Shown here in pieces: positions 13,441 to 28,500 of a DNA stretch of 64,000 bases; positions within the stretch are counted from its first letter, which is position 1, and every line of letters starts with the position of its first letter. The DNA comes from Antedon bifida (taxonomy: Eukaryota > Echinodermata > Crinoidea > Comatulida > Antedonidae): positions 30,237,820 to 30,301,819 of the forward strand of contig OY727096.1 of assembly GCA_963402885.1 (NCBI GenBank), written 5' to 3'. The notes below the pieces were generated by a model, which saw nothing but the letters and a program-made list of their open reading frames with translations, had not been told where the DNA came from and ran no database searches. Made by a program: the position numbers and the translations under genes.

Positions 13441-13547
13441 GTGTTACGATCGGTAAAATGTTTTACGCATGCGTAGTTTATACATATACATAAGCACAGA
13501 CAAATTTACTTCACTTGTATGAGTTGCCTGGACAGTGGGTACTGCAT
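13441..13547 (+). promoter_or_regulatory. Conserved 5' flank of gene A
   Basis: It matches 46,870-46,975 upstream of gene C closely, including the palindromic ACGCATGCGT, then AGTTTATACATATACA and a shared stretch up to TGTATGAGTTGC. A TATA-like TTTATACATATA lies about 70 bp before the start codon. Core promoter plus 5' UTR is inferred from conservation between paralogues whose introns have otherwise largely diverged. Confidence 0.5.
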
Positions 13548-16500
13548 ATGATGAAATACAAAATGAAACTGTTTATATTTTCAAAATTTACTTGGATTTT
13601 ATCACTTGCTATTTGTACAAACGGTACAGTATTTTTAATTATTATTATTAGGAGTATATAAAAACAGATGTGTTTAGTTTTTCATTGTTGTATGCTCATT
13701 TGCAATACATAAAATATATAAAATCTATATAAAAGGCAAACACAACAAGTTTGTCCTCCATGCACGCCCCGGTACAACCTCTGATTGGTGTGAATTTTTC
13801 ACTCAACATCAATCTGCAACGGAGATGGTCATGGTCTATATAAAAAGTTCTTAAACCAAATATTTATTAAATTATGACTTATTAAATATTTCAAAAATGA
13901 TGGATCAAATGACTATGAAATGTAAAATGTCCAGAGGGCATAATTAAGACCATAATATCAGGAACCGAGAAAAATATGGCAAATGTGACCGATTTATTCG
14001 TTTTCTTTCATGCATTCTTAGCGTGCAAAATCGTACATCGGCTATGCCACCTGGTATTGTAATAATGTGAATTATTCGTTTAAGTAAGGTGATCATTACT
14101 ATAACCTATGCTACCTTTTTAATCTAGGCATATTCTCAGCACAATGTTATAAATGAGGTTTGAACGTATTATTCTACTAATCCGCCGAATAATTACCAGC
14201 TTATCGTTGGTACAAAATCTTAATTATAATTACGACTACCTTTTGACGCCTATCATAATTTGTTTACACTCTGGATTTCCTAATTTGTGCATTATGCATT
14301 TAAATTTTACTTTGAAGTGCTTAGGCCTACATCAGTTTACATGAGGGATACTGTACACCTACAAGTCCTATTGTATCATCGTATTCGGGATTGTCAACGT
14401 TGGACCACCCGAGTTTATTGATCAGTATAGTAACGTAATTGTTATAAAACCATACATGCCTTAACACTTTGTCTCAATAAACTGTAGCTATGTTAGTTTT
14501 TGATTTGTTTCCAATACAAGTAAACTTTTGTAATGAAAGTCCTACAGTTAAGTGTTAATGTATATATAAGCCTATGGAGTAATTGTTATAGTTCTTCCAA
14601 TTAAGCTTCCTAATTACATGTACATACAGTAAAGATAAAAGCGTCAAATTTAAGTTTTGTATATTTGTATTGTATTTCAGTAATAAACGGTTGCTACCTT
14701 TAAGGAAACATATTTCTGTACTGTATAGTAGGGCCTAATCATTAATTAAAATATTGTTTAATTATTTGCCTATCTACAGATGTACCACCATTTTCAAAAA
14801 TTCTTTCAATATATTCTAGCAATACTTTCGAATTCGTAAATAACAGTGGACTTTCTTTCTGAACTTCAGATTACGGATGTACGTATTTAAAATATAGTGT
14901 AAAATGTTGTATTTAATTTTGTTGCAATGAATTTTACTGACATTTTACATACATTGCATATTTATAATAAGCATTTAGCCTACCATGACTTTCTTTCAAT
15001 CCTTTGTGTACAAATGGATTTAAAACATAAAAAATGAGACTTCAATTGCAATTCTTGCTTATTATTTTACATACGTTTCACAAGTTTTCTCTCGGGCTCA
15101 TACCCGTCTAAGACGGGTACTAGTGCTAGTAATATATTAATTAAATATAAATAATAAAAATATAATAATATATATTTCCTACAACAACGGCCAACTTACA
15201 TCAAACAACTAAATATATAGGTCTATCCATTTTGATCGTGTATGTACAAAAGACAACTGAAAAGGAAACGGAAATTCGAATAAAATATTAATTTTCATGA
15301 AAGTTCGTGGATAATTATAAGTAGTAGGCCTATAATGTTTAAACATTCAATCATTGCCTACAAATATTTCTAAGGATATGTATGTGTTGGCTATTTTTTT
15401 TATAAACCTTACTTAAGGACAGACAATTTAGCGTATTTTGGTAATTAAAACTTACATTTCTAATAACGTTCATAAATATATTATAGGGAATGAAGACTGC
15501 CTTGCAACTGAGGGTGACCCATGTGATACTGACCTCGTACTTACAGACTGGCACCGCAGCATTCGATATGACACCGAGCCTGGGTTTATAATATCTGATG
15601 ATTTTATAGTAGATGGCTGGTACAAGCTGAGAAATGAGGGTGACAGGATCGATATTAGAATGCCAACCTCACAACCTGGATTGTTTAAATGTGGAACTTT
15701 ATTCCCAGTTTGGATTAATGGTTTGTTAAAAAAATTATACTAAGAATAGGCCTACTAATAATTATGCTTTGATTATAATAGTAGGACTATTTCTAATAAC
15801 ATTGAAGAGCGAGATAATTAAAGCCAAAGTTCAAATTATAGCCCATTTTATAAAAAACAATATAGCCTGAACAATGTTTAGTAAATGCGCACTGAAATAC
15901 AAATGCTTGTGTCAATCAATGGCACCATTTAACTTTATGAATATTTGTTATAGGTTTTCATTTGATAACTTTTGCCACTGATGTTTACTAATAATGGTGA
16001 ATATAATGACATGGATACGCCATGATAAAATATGCAAACGGAATTGAATACCAAAGAATGAATTATTAGAATGAAATTACAAAGTGTTCTCAATTCATAT
16101 TTTTAGCTTAGGAACCATGCTGGTTGACCGCTCCATCATTCATAATTTAGAGATCACAAACACTACTATAATGTATTAATATTTCACTACTTAGTAGACA
16201 AGTCAATATCGATGTTTTTTCTAAATGTGTAAATTGATAACATATAGGCCTATAAGCTTCATTTGTAATATTAATTCCACAAAAAAGGTTAATTGTAAAT
16301 GCTTGAAACCATCTTAGTTTTACCCTTATGAATACCTACAAATATTTCAATAGACAGGTAGAAGTATTCAATCTTGATTTAATTTTACAGGTACATATCC
16401 AGCACTTGGAGACGATATAGAAACTGTCATTGGCTGCGTATATACCCTCGCATCGACGTGTGATTATTCGATAGATCTTTGCATCAAAGCGTGTTCTGTG

Positions 16501-19500
16501 GACGAACAATTATATTTTGTTCATTATCTCACAGACACTCCAGGAACACAAATGAGTTACTGTACAGGTAAACGCCTGTGTTAAGTAGAAAAACAAATTA
16601 CAAGAAATAATTTGTCAAAAATCATTGAAACCAAAAATTAAGTTAGAAAGTGCTATATTGAAACTAAACAATATCATTATTTCAATTTTAAAACCACTAA
16701 GACTATAATTAAGAATAAATTATACTAAGTAGCATATCGGAAGCATGTCGGATCTAAAAGGAACACCTATGTATTAGAAGTAAACAAATTATTGATACCA
16801 AAATGGTTAAAATAATATTTTTTATTTGAATACTTTTAGACAATGATCATTCTAAATTTTCTTGCTAGGTTAAAATGTTCTACTAAATAAATATATTGTT
16901 TTTTGGTCAGATTCTCTTTTAATTTGTGAGGGTAGCATGACTTCATCAACCGGTTTTCCACCATGTGATGGTAAGTAAATGACGTCTTTGAATGCATCTG
17001 AGGGTAAGATCCACTGGGTAATCCATAGTCTTCGATTATATTATAAAATGTTTAAATAAATTTAATTAATGACCATAACATTTATTTTCAACTAAAAACC
17101 AGACATATTTCCTACACATAAAGAGGAGCCCATGATAACGTTTAACGCCAAGGAATTCAGTGTGTCAACAGTCTGCAACATAAACCCAACTGAAGCACCT
17201 GATGATATAGAATTCTATGTCTGGTGGTACATAGACGATGAACTTGTTTATGAACAATTAAACGCAAACGAAATCAGTGACGAATATGACGTAGTAGTTG
17301 ATGAAGGCAAGACAATTTGCAAAGAAGGCGAACCTCATCAGTGCATTCTCAGTAGAAGGCTTGGGTCATATGTGAGTATTAAAGTGGCAACACACTCGAC
17401 ACATTCTGTTGTTCAGAATAGACATATTTATATTTTGTCTAACACAAATTTTAGCGAAAAGTGACCGGAAATGTTTTTACTGACCTACAAAAAATACATT
17501 TTCTAGTTAAATTATTCTTTAAGATGTCAATAGACAATGTGTATGGAATCAAATGAAAGCCCATAGAATATGATACATTGATGCCAAACTTGAAAATATT
17601 TAATTATTAAGCTAATTTTTGGAAAATGTGCATAATTATTATTATTTTTATATTAAAAAAATGAATATCTGCGAGTGTAATTTTTGCTTTAATTATATAA
17701 TAATGTTAAAAATAATAATCAAATGTTTGAAGAATTATTTGGTATAAAATGTAAGACCATAAAATATGTTATCTTCCAAATAATTTCTACGACGCTTGAT
17801 TCTCTATGTAGATTCAATGTGACGTGAGTCTTCGATTCAAGGATCAAGATGCGTTTTCACCCGCTGTAAGGAGTAACACAATCTATGCAGGTTTGACGGT
17901 GAGATAATTTATATAGCTTATGATATAGGTCGATGTGATAGGTCGAAATGGCATCACGTGACTATCATTCCGAGGATCGAACAAATTGGAGTGTCAGGTC
18001 TGACGTCATAATTTGATATCCTCCAGACCGTGAATTATATTTTCTCTCTAAACTATTGCAGTGTTATTATGTCATACGTCCACTTGTACTTCAGTCAGAG
18101 ATCGGAAAACTAAATAAGTTCTCAAATTTGGTGGACGTGCCAATTAAATTGCGCATGCGCATATCATAAATATTATGTCATAGAGTATCGTTTACATAGT
18201 GAACGTATAAATCGAAAAGTGCCTAAATTTATTATAATTTAATACATATGTACGTGGTTGCTACTATTTTATTATTAATTGGTATTGTTTTTAGAGTGTA
18301 GTGTGATTAAATGTTATTATATTAATGGTACATATGGCAAGTATATAAATTATTATATATATATATATTATGACATATTATGAGCCTGAGGCTCAAGTTT
18401 ACCCGAGGAATTATTACAGTTTCCAAGAACTATAGGTGTGTACTAAAGGGTAAACGGGAACATATTCTTTTATGCAACATCTTATTCAAGACAGTAGGAT
18501 GTGTTTCTTTGTGCAGAGATATACCACAATAATTACAATACTAAGATTCCACATTATTTAGGAGAGACAGTACATCCTTAAAATAATGCTAATTGATCAC
18601 AAGTATATTCTGTTCAAAATTGTTGATAATAGTAATTTTTGTATTTTTCAAGATTGAACCAAATAACACAATTGATTTTGTAATTGGTGTAAATGAAATT
18701 ATTGAATTTAATGTGTCATCAACAATCCCAATTGTTTATGGAAAAACATATCAAGACGTTTGCAAAACTACCCCATTACTTAGCTGTGAAGGGGAAGTAA
18801 AGATAAATGCAGCAACTACTAGTGAAATCGCGAATGTAGAGGAGTCATGTCAAAAATCAATAACCAATGATTCACCAGCAACGTTTATGATCTCAGGAAC
18901 TAAGGACATTATGATCAATTTCTTAAATAAAGCAAGTTACATTACATTTGAGGGCGATAGAACCACGTTTAACAGAGCTAGTAATATATGGAAAGACAGA
19001 TTAACACATTTTCCAACTTTCAAAGTAAGTATTTTTTTAAATTATCAGCAGATAATAAGAATAGAAGAGCTGATCAAATTGTTTTCGCTCCTCATATAAA
19101 GAAACAGTATATTTAACAGGCAGCCTCTTCCAAGATGTCTTCATTACGTTATATCCAATCCTACCCTCTAATCTTGAAATTATATTATCCAATACCTATC
19201 ATTGATTCATTGAGGCAACTTTCTGTATCCAGAAATAAATTATTATCTAGAGAACGACGATCTTTTAGAAAAACAAGTTCCTACAACCAATAGGGCACAC
19301 ATGATATTTAATAAACTGGGAACACATTGTATTGGTCGATGATTATATGATTCCAATAATAATAATAATAATAATACATATGTTATAAACATACTCATTT
19401 CATATACATAGGTAAATGCAAAAGCCCCGAAACCGAGGGAGTGTTCTGGATGGGGTGATCCTCATTACACAACGTTTGATGGATGGTAGGTTGTTATGGT

Positions 19501-22500
19501 ACATTTATCACATTACGCACCGTATTTATTATTCATCGCCGTCGTTCATTATCATAATCAGGTTTAATACTTCAACAAAATAAAGATTCAAACTCAAACG
19601 AAATCAGACATAAGTCGCATAGCTAGTTTTGTATAGACAGTCAAAAAAATCAATTTTTTTTTAATTTACGGAAAATGAAAGTTGAAACAGTATTTAATTA
19701 TATTACCTTGGTGTTTTTCTATTTTTAGGCAAAAAATGCAGGAATTTTAACATTTTGTGTCGTCTGTTGGTTAAAAATGGTGTAAATTGTGATAAAACCT
19801 TTCTTTTAAAACTATGTTTTATGCTTAAATTGAAAATGTTCTCATGGGTTGTTTTATTTAAAATTTTTTGTTTGTATTTGTCATTTCCTGTTAGTTAACT
19901 TTAAAAGCACTTTTCTCAAAACTAATTGTAACAACCAACACTTTAGACTGTGATTATCTCTGGAAGTAAATATGGTATGAAGATATTTTTTCAGTATTTA
20001 AAATCTTGGATTATGTAGTTTCAGTATTTGTGAAAATCTCAACTTATGTCTGATTTCGCTTGAGTATGCCACATATTTTGTTTTGATTTTTATTTTAATA
20101 TATGTCTTTAATTTTTCATTGATGTTTTCTATTTTTCTTTTTTTGTTATAATGTAAAAATTGATTCCCAAATGACAGTTACGATAGGTAAAACCAATAAT
20201 AATACATAATAATAAAACAATTTATAATTTATTTTAAAATTTTATTTTATTGTCTTACAGGAGTTATGACATGTACGCAGTCGGTTCCTTTTTATTATAC
20301 AAGCATAATACTTTGCCCATTAAGGTAAATATTCCACATAATACTACCATACGTCAATTTCAATTTTTTCTCCGAAAGATGCCTAAATCTTAAAGTTAAC
20401 AATTATAATACAATATCAATACAACTTATAGATTTATAGTACAAAAAAATTACCAAAGAAGCGAATTGATTGTTCTTCATAACATAGAGGAATATTTTCT
20501 ATAATATTTTGGGGCATTTGCGACAATGTTAAATATTTCCCAGGATTGTTCTAGCCTATTTAAAATTAAAGCTTTTTTTGAATTTCTGTTTGTCTGCACA
20601 ATAAATGAAGTGCATATTACTCCATGATATTATCTTCAATGACAGTAAGTGACAGGGGCGGATCCAGCATGTTGCAGACCAGACAACAAGTACATCCACC
20701 ATGGGGTCCTATGGCGAAGCGAATTTTGGTAAATGACACCCCTAGATGGTCGAAAAATGGTACTCTCGCACATGAATTTCACGATAAATGGCGCCTCTAA
20801 TTAGCCGGAAATGACACTCTCTATTGCGCAACAATCAGCAAATCAGCGATCGTAATATTCCGGCTGTAAAACACAAGTAACATAACATGTGTTGAGTGTT
20901 CTGTGGGAACCGCCGATTGTTTGATTGTTTTTAACAGAGTCAAAGTTTTGCGTTCAATGCATACCGTATAGCAAAGACGAAATCAACCATTTTGTAATTT
21001 AAAACATTTAGTACAATTAAATGCAATAATGCTGTAGCCTACGCGGTTAAGTCGATAGTTATATGAAAGCTGTGGGGCTACGACAATCTCCATCCTACCC
21101 ACCCTTTGAATCCGCCCCGTGATCAGTGAGACCAGTTGAGAGAAAAAACGTTCCGCTGTGGGTATTTGCGTCCAGCAATAACAAAACCAGAATTGAGCCA
21201 CTTGTCAACAATCAATTTTTAATAAATATATTTGAAAACCATAGCATCGAGTGATCTTTGTATTCGCTTAATTTCAACAATTATAATTAGCTATAATAAT
21301 ATTATTAGCTTTGTCCAAATTTCTGCTCCAACACTGATTACTGTGACCGGGATCACATTATAAGCAACGCAAGTCTCCACCTTATACTGTATACATTATC
21401 TACAAACAACTAATAAACCAAAATCAAGAATGAATGCATAATACTAGGAAAACAAAAAATGAGACTGAGAAATCCGGGAAGAAAGCTCTTAACGTAAGAA
21501 CACTGACTGAATCTCCCACCGCCACATCATCAACCTCTGAAATTAAAGCCCTACGAAACGAACTTAAAAATATGATGGCGCAAATTAATACCAAGATTGA
21601 TACGGGAATATCTACTATTCAAACAAATCAAGAGCTATTATTGAGTAGGATGTCTAAAATGGAGGAGAAACAAATAGAGTTATATAGATCGCTTGAATAT
21701 TACACTACGACAATAAATGAAAAGTAGGTGATCTTGCTACACAAATGGTAAATTTACAGACTGAACTAAATGTTAAACAGAAAACAATAAGTAATTTGGA
21801 GGCTGACGTATTAAGGATGGAGAGGCACTCGAGAAGTTATAACTTACGATTAAGTGGTATAAAGGAAGACGAAAATGAAAATACGCCAAACAAACTACAA
21901 GATATGTTACGTAAACATTTAAAAGAGCCATATATACATGGATGCAGTCGCGTGCGCAAATTTGAGTTAGTGTTTACCGAGCGTCCAAAAATTGACGACG
22001 TACAAATTGAAAATGCGCATAGGACCGGTAAACATACGGACAATGCTGAAAGCCCAGGCACATAATAGTTAAATTTATTTACATGCCACAGCGATATGCC
22101 GTTCTAAAGAAGACAAAGGCACTAAAGAATACGGCATTCTACGCACTAGAAGACTTGCCACCAGCTGACGCCAGAGAGAAACGAAAATAGCAGACGTGAT
22201 GGCAAATGCTTTCATGTCCGGTAAACACCCAGTTTTTCGTAACGGTGCTTTATACATAGATGGAATATCGTACCGTGGTCATCTTACCTGAATCAGTACT
22301 CAACGCATGTCTATGCAGCTACAGGAGCAGAATATAAACTGATATGCATGATAGTTTCAAGCACTCGATCATTGTAGTGTAATCTTTAACACCACGCTTT
22401 TAAAGTTCTTTACCACTTGAGTTGCAGTGGTTAGCGCCAACGTCTAAAATGATATTGTTGAACTGTTGTATTTCATTGACTTCGGCTTCTATATATAAAT

Positions 22501-25500
22501 TTACGTAAGGGCAAAATTCGGTAAATCGCACGTTATTTCTAGAATGTTTACTCGATGGTATATAAAGTTGGTTAGAATCTCGGTACTGATTTAAGTAAAT
22601 TGAGTTAGATAATTAGTTATTGACAATTAAAGCGAATTTAGGTTGAACGATTTGCCCCAAATAGGGGTGTTTTCCGACCGTAGTATACACTGTCTAATGG
22701 ATGTCCTCTTAAAAAATACCTGCACACAATAATACGAGGATGCTTCGCATTTTCCTATCTCCTCCTACGATAATTGCTTTTAATAGCTGAAAACCGATGG
22801 AACAGCTCGAGTACAGTATCATAATGTTGAAGACAGGCCGATTTTCTTAAAAAAATACTATTTTGATTTAATATACGTTTATACAAATGTATTGATTGGC
22901 GATGAATGGAACATTCCAATCTCTCAGACTCCCAGTTTGTAGGTAAATTTATGAGCCCTCCATGGTTTAACATGTAGGTAAATTTATGGGCCCTTTGAGA
23001 TTAAACTTAAAAGAGATATAGCATTGCAATACTTTGACAATATTGTAAATACTGTACGTAATAACCATTTTTGGTCGCCATTTGAATCGAAATTTTCTTA
23101 CTGTGAATTTGGTTACTGTTTATTGTATTAATTAGTAATTATAAAAAATATAAACGTCGTAGTGGTGTATCGTTACATGTACTTTACTATTTCAATCGAC
23201 TATAACAGGGACAGTTTTAGTTTTTTTTTGACTCATTTTAAGACAAGTTTCTCCTTCGGAAGTAGGCCTAATTCCCAGTGTGCTAATTTTAGTTGACTAC
23301 ATTAATCATCGTGTCTATTTATTCGTTTCTGAAAACGACAATGTATTTATAGTCCGTGGTACGTACATTTTGAAATCGCCAGTTTTTTTACGCTGAAATT
23401 ACTGTGTATTCGAGAACCATCTGTGGACACGACCATCTACTTTTTTACAATATCTTTTACAATGTCTTTTCCCTTAGCACCCCGTAGGCAGGTGACTGTT
23501 GTATTACCCTAGTCCTATTGGATTTATATCTCTAACAGACAGTCCATTTACTGACGTGTTAGGAGTTGGTGTGTCACGTGTAGTATAATGTTGCTTGTTA
23601 ACATCACTGTATGTTATGTTCGCATGGTTGTTTAGCAACTGTTGAAAGCATTCAATTATATATTTTTAAAAAATATTTTTTTCAATTTTTGGAAATTTCC
23701 ATTCATCAATTACTCACACATAGGCCTACTAATTTCCACTAGTTCCAACGACTACTCGATTAAATAAAGATTACTGTTATTATAATATAAACATGCATAA
23801 TAAATTGAAAGCAATGTAGCTACTTCCTTAGGTTCAAACTCGTTTGGTCAAGTGTGGTACCGTATCGTGTGCATGTGGAGTTGCCGTTCAAGTTGGCCAC
23901 ACTCATTTGATTGTTGATCGATGTAATAAAGCAGGTAACACATACACAATATTTAAAGCTACACACGACGGAGTGGTGAAAGAGGTGCGGACTCCTCCTA
24001 ATACGAGAGTGACAACAGCTGAAATATTAAAATACGGTGAAAGAACTCCGGGCACAGAGCTCAGATATAGTAATAAAAAATTCAAAGTAAGTGGAAAACA
24101 CTGTAGTGTTTATTTAATCGTATTTTTTTGACACTGAAACGCAGAAGAAAACATTAATTTTATTATCTCTTATATGTAATCGTGATTTGTATCAGTATTG
24201 CTGATTTCTGACAAAATAGTATATAATTTATAACATAGATTTTCCTTCCAACGGGATCCGTCATAAAGATTACTATCTTTGGAAGCCATTATATAGACAT
24301 ATTTCTAACCGGATCGTGGGATGATTTTGAGAATGTCAAAGGTTTGTGTGGTAACTTTGATAACGACAAAACAAACGATGGTCACTACGGTCCTAATCCT
24401 GATTATGAATGTGGAAACACAGAATGCAAACAGACTACTAAAAGTAGAAAGGTTTCAATGGAATTCTATGATAGTTGGAAGTAAGTTCTTTCTTTTCTTT
24501 TCTTAAAACATATTTAGGGAGGATAACATAATTCATAAAAGAAAAGATCACAACATTTCTGTTTTTCAATATGATCCTGCAATGAAACAACAATAAAATA
24601 CAAAAAATATAACAATCAGTAAATATAGAACGTTAATATTAATACGTGGGAAATATAACTAATAAGCAATTTGGCATAGGTGGTAACGTTACCTCATAAA
24701 TGCAGTTAAGTCCTATTGCTTAAAGAATGACACGATGAAAAATACAATCTTAGTGAAGTTTATAATAAGATTAATCATTATTGCAATTTGTTTTATATCA
24801 ATCAGAGTTAATAACAGTGAAAATATATTTATGGGGAAGCTATACGATGGTGATACGTATCCAATTGAAAGTTACTGTACATGTGGAGCTAATGGTTTTG
24901 AATGTGGTTACTGTAATGGACTGAATGCTGAAAACAATAATCTAGGCTGTGGTGGTAACAATGATAGCGAGACCAACGGTGTAGGAAGAAGAAAGAGAGA
25001 AGTAGAGGAGATAGATCCTGATGACCTGGCCGGAAATTATGAATTTAGTGAATTCAACGAGGATCCTGATTTTGTGCCACAAGTATTAACACAAGCATTT
25101 GTTATATTCATAATGTCATTATTTTATTTAAATATAGACATGATCATATTATGCTTCGATTTAAAAACAAAGCTTAAATCATAGGCCTACAGTATATGTA
25201 TTTGAGTATATTTTCTTCTTTTTTCTTTGTTTCTTAATTTACCAAATCAAAATACACTAATAATGTACTAACCATGTTTTAGGTTCCAGAATTCCCAACT
25301 CCAAATGGATTGACTGAAGCTTATACAAGGACACTTTGTACAGAAACTTTGACGAACTCGATTACTTATGAAGTTTGTTTGAATGCAATCAATAATGGAT
25401 CGATCACTATTGATGACATCATTGATGGATGCATTATTGACATTTTGGTGATGTTTTTTTATTCTATTTATTACAGTTTGGTTTTGGATAATTTATAAAA

Positions 25501-28500
25501 AATTAAAACATAAATAATTTAAAAAAACAAGGGAAATGCAGGAGAATGTTGAATTCCCAGAAGTTGCTAACACTTTACGTAGATGTTTTTCTCTCGTTCA
25601 CACAAGGGATTTATTTTTGACGGTATACAGTTTTGCATTAATTTTAGGTTGCAGATGATGAGAATATTGCTAAACAAACAGTAACAGAACTACAACATAG
25701 ATGCGAATTAGAACTAACAACAAATCCACAATACTGGGAAGTGTCTGAAAATGGAAGTATTGCGCTACCAATAGAAATGTTAGGAAAACTCTGTGTGAAC
25801 GAATGTAACAAAAATGGAGAATGTATAAATGGATCGTGTGAATGCATCGAAGGCTTTGGCGGGAGTGATTGCTCTCTCTCACTCGCTGAACCACCTTTAG
25901 TATTTGCTGTTCTTGGTGATGGTCTCTGTGATGTCCGTAGAAGACCTTGTAGATCGGCTAAAGTGTATGGAGAAAATTTTGATGAAAGAGGAAATATTAC
26001 CTGTCACATCCAAAACATTAATGTAAGTATTATTATTGTTTAGTTATAAAGTAAGGAATACGCATTGGCCGTTTTTATTCGTATTAGTGAATTAGGCCAA
26101 ATACAGTACAAATTATGTATTCTATTATTGTAAGTTTATAACGTAAATATAATTTCAACAATTTAGGTGAGTGACATTGGCGTAACGTTGCTTCAAGAAA
26201 CTTCCATAGTATCAGGAATCTTCAAAACTGATCAAGAAGTAAAATGTCCCTTACCGGAACCTGCAGTTCAACCAGGTTCACCAGGAGAAGGTGTTGTAGC
26301 GAGTGGTTATCTGATATCAATTAGTAACGATGGTGAATTGAAAAGTGAAGAAATGGCAATACTGATTGTATACGATTCTGTCTGTCAAGTATGCAATGCA
26401 TCAGAAGGAGAATGTCACTTAAAGGTTTACTGGTTTTTATATTTTAGAAAAGCTATGTATTAATCTAAGAATAGAAACAAAAAAGATATCAGATGTCTTT
26501 CTGAAAGGATTGTTTTGTAATGATGTAATCCAAAAGTAAGATATTTTAGAAAATAAAACTTTACACCAACGTTGCTTTCAAAATACGTTTGATTGAAATA
26601 CGATAAAAACCAATGTTTCAATATTTATTAAAAATAGGCCTAAATCAGATTTAATTTTCTCAAAAACCTAATTATCATCTTTCAGAATAACTCATGCATT
26701 ATCAATGGTCATTGTTACTCTGCACTTGACGTTAACATTGATAATTGTTGTGAACAATGTTCACCAGACGAATCTGTGGAAAATTGGTCAACTCGCAAAG
26801 GTTTGTGAAAATCAATTTTACATTTCCTTAATATCTTACTTTTACTTTTCCGTATGTTGCATTATCATACTACTGATATACTTACATCTTTTAAACATAT
26901 CGTAGATGATGCTGCGCCGATAATTTACACGTCTAACCCATACCCAGCAATCCACCAAGAACCAATCCGATTTACATTTGATATATGGGATCCAGAAGGT
27001 TGTACAGTAGCATTTAACACCATGTCTGGAGCAGAGAATGCAACCCTCTCTGAAGCTGGGGATTTCAATTGGATACCTATAGCTTCAACGCCGAATCATC
27101 AATCGGTGTTTAATATAAGTATGCAAGACAACTGCGGATTTTCTTCGACGGTAAAGTTTGTCATTATTGTTTGTAAATGCAAAAATGGCGAAGTTTGTGC
27201 TTTTGTAAATGGATCAGATGTATATGAATGTGCTATTCCAGAACATTTGGTTGGTAAGTAATCAGCCTACATAATAGTTTGTTAACGGCACATTTTAGTT
27301 ACTATATATTTTTATTAACATTTAACATATTTATAAATACAGGAAAGTTATCAAGCACATAATGCAAAGGTATTTTTTAAAGATGTATTCTCACATGAAA
27401 AATGCAGATTAATTAAATCAGATTTTGAATAGGCTATTTTGTAGTTTTAATAAAGTTTTCACTTTTAAAATGACAAAATAAATGGTTAAATCCAACTATT
27501 TACTATTTTTTTTGCTTAAAATTTTTTTTTTCAGTTAAATACATTTTTTAGTCAGATTTTTGTTCAAAGTGGATAACTATTATATGACATTAAAATGCTA
27601 TATTGAACAAAAATTCTTTTAAGAATTACTTTTTCAAAGGGACAATACATCTGTACCAATAACTACATTTGATATTATGACACTTTTTCATTTACTTGCT
27701 TCTTCGAAATTCTCTTACATTTACCGTCAAATTAAGATAAAATACGTACTTTATTGTACGTATTATTTTACTTTCTATTATCAATACCACACTGCGCTAA
27801 ACTAAATGAATTACTACTTGCAGCAGTTTCTTTATACATGTTTAGTTAGCTAACGTACTTTATTTTATAGTAACAACGGCCGAAGAAGTGACACATTCGA
27901 CATCTACTGCCAGAATTACAGACGTGCTTGCAACTGATACCGAACATCCAGCCAATGCTGGTAGCACTTCATTTACATCAGGTTCAACAGATAAATATAG
28001 TGAATCATCATTACCAAAATCAAATACCCCTGACAGTACACCAACCGTAGATCAATCACATTTTACAGTTAAGACCACATTGTTTGAGATTGATTCACAT
28101 ATGTCTGTGTCTGAGAAAGTGAACGTCCACACTACACATAAAAGCACGCACCGAAAGACTAGTGTACCCAGTAACTTGCAAACATCTACAGACTATCAGA
28201 AAGTTATAACTGAACATGCGTCATCGAATAGTGACATTGAACTTGGAGTAACAAGTCATACTACAGTTCCAAAGGAAATAAGCACACATACTACAGTGCT
28301 ACAGGAAGACATTAATTCCAAATACCAAGATACAGATAAGCCTAGAGAAGTTACAGACTCAGTGACTGAATTAGAAGCTAAAACAACGACTGTTTCTAGT
28401 AAGTATAACTTTACAAGTGAGACAGTGCCTTCAGAGAACTAGTGACTAAAACATATAGAGATGAGTTGCATTTAGCGATTTACCTCATCTACATAATATT

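Larger units (their letters stand above)
19412..24480 (+). other. Gene A VWD domain exons 8-11
   Basis: Exon 8 (19412-19485) gives GDPHYTTFDG. Exon 9 (20261-20324) gives SYDMYAVGSFLLYKH. Exon 10 (23832-24086) gives CACGVAVQVG and the beta-rich middle. Exon 11 (24239-24480) gives TGSWDDF and the VWD signature GLCGNFDNDKTND. The usual VWD order is complete. Intron 9 (20325-23831) is swollen by transposable elements. Confidence 0.85.

Noticed and set aside
18593..19099. Single-exon 168-residue gene
   Set aside because: This is exon 7 of gene A (18653-19024) plus intron on both sides; the same exon with matching splice sites exists in gene C.
21837..22257. Minus-strand frames over the LINE
   Set aside because: Antisense shadows of the ORF1 coding sequence.
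24735..24805. Separate gene start with hydrophobic N-terminus before exon 12 of gene A
   Set aside because: The hydrophobic run is intron sequence ahead of the acceptor at 24,805; gene C has no equivalent and its exon begins at the same codon.
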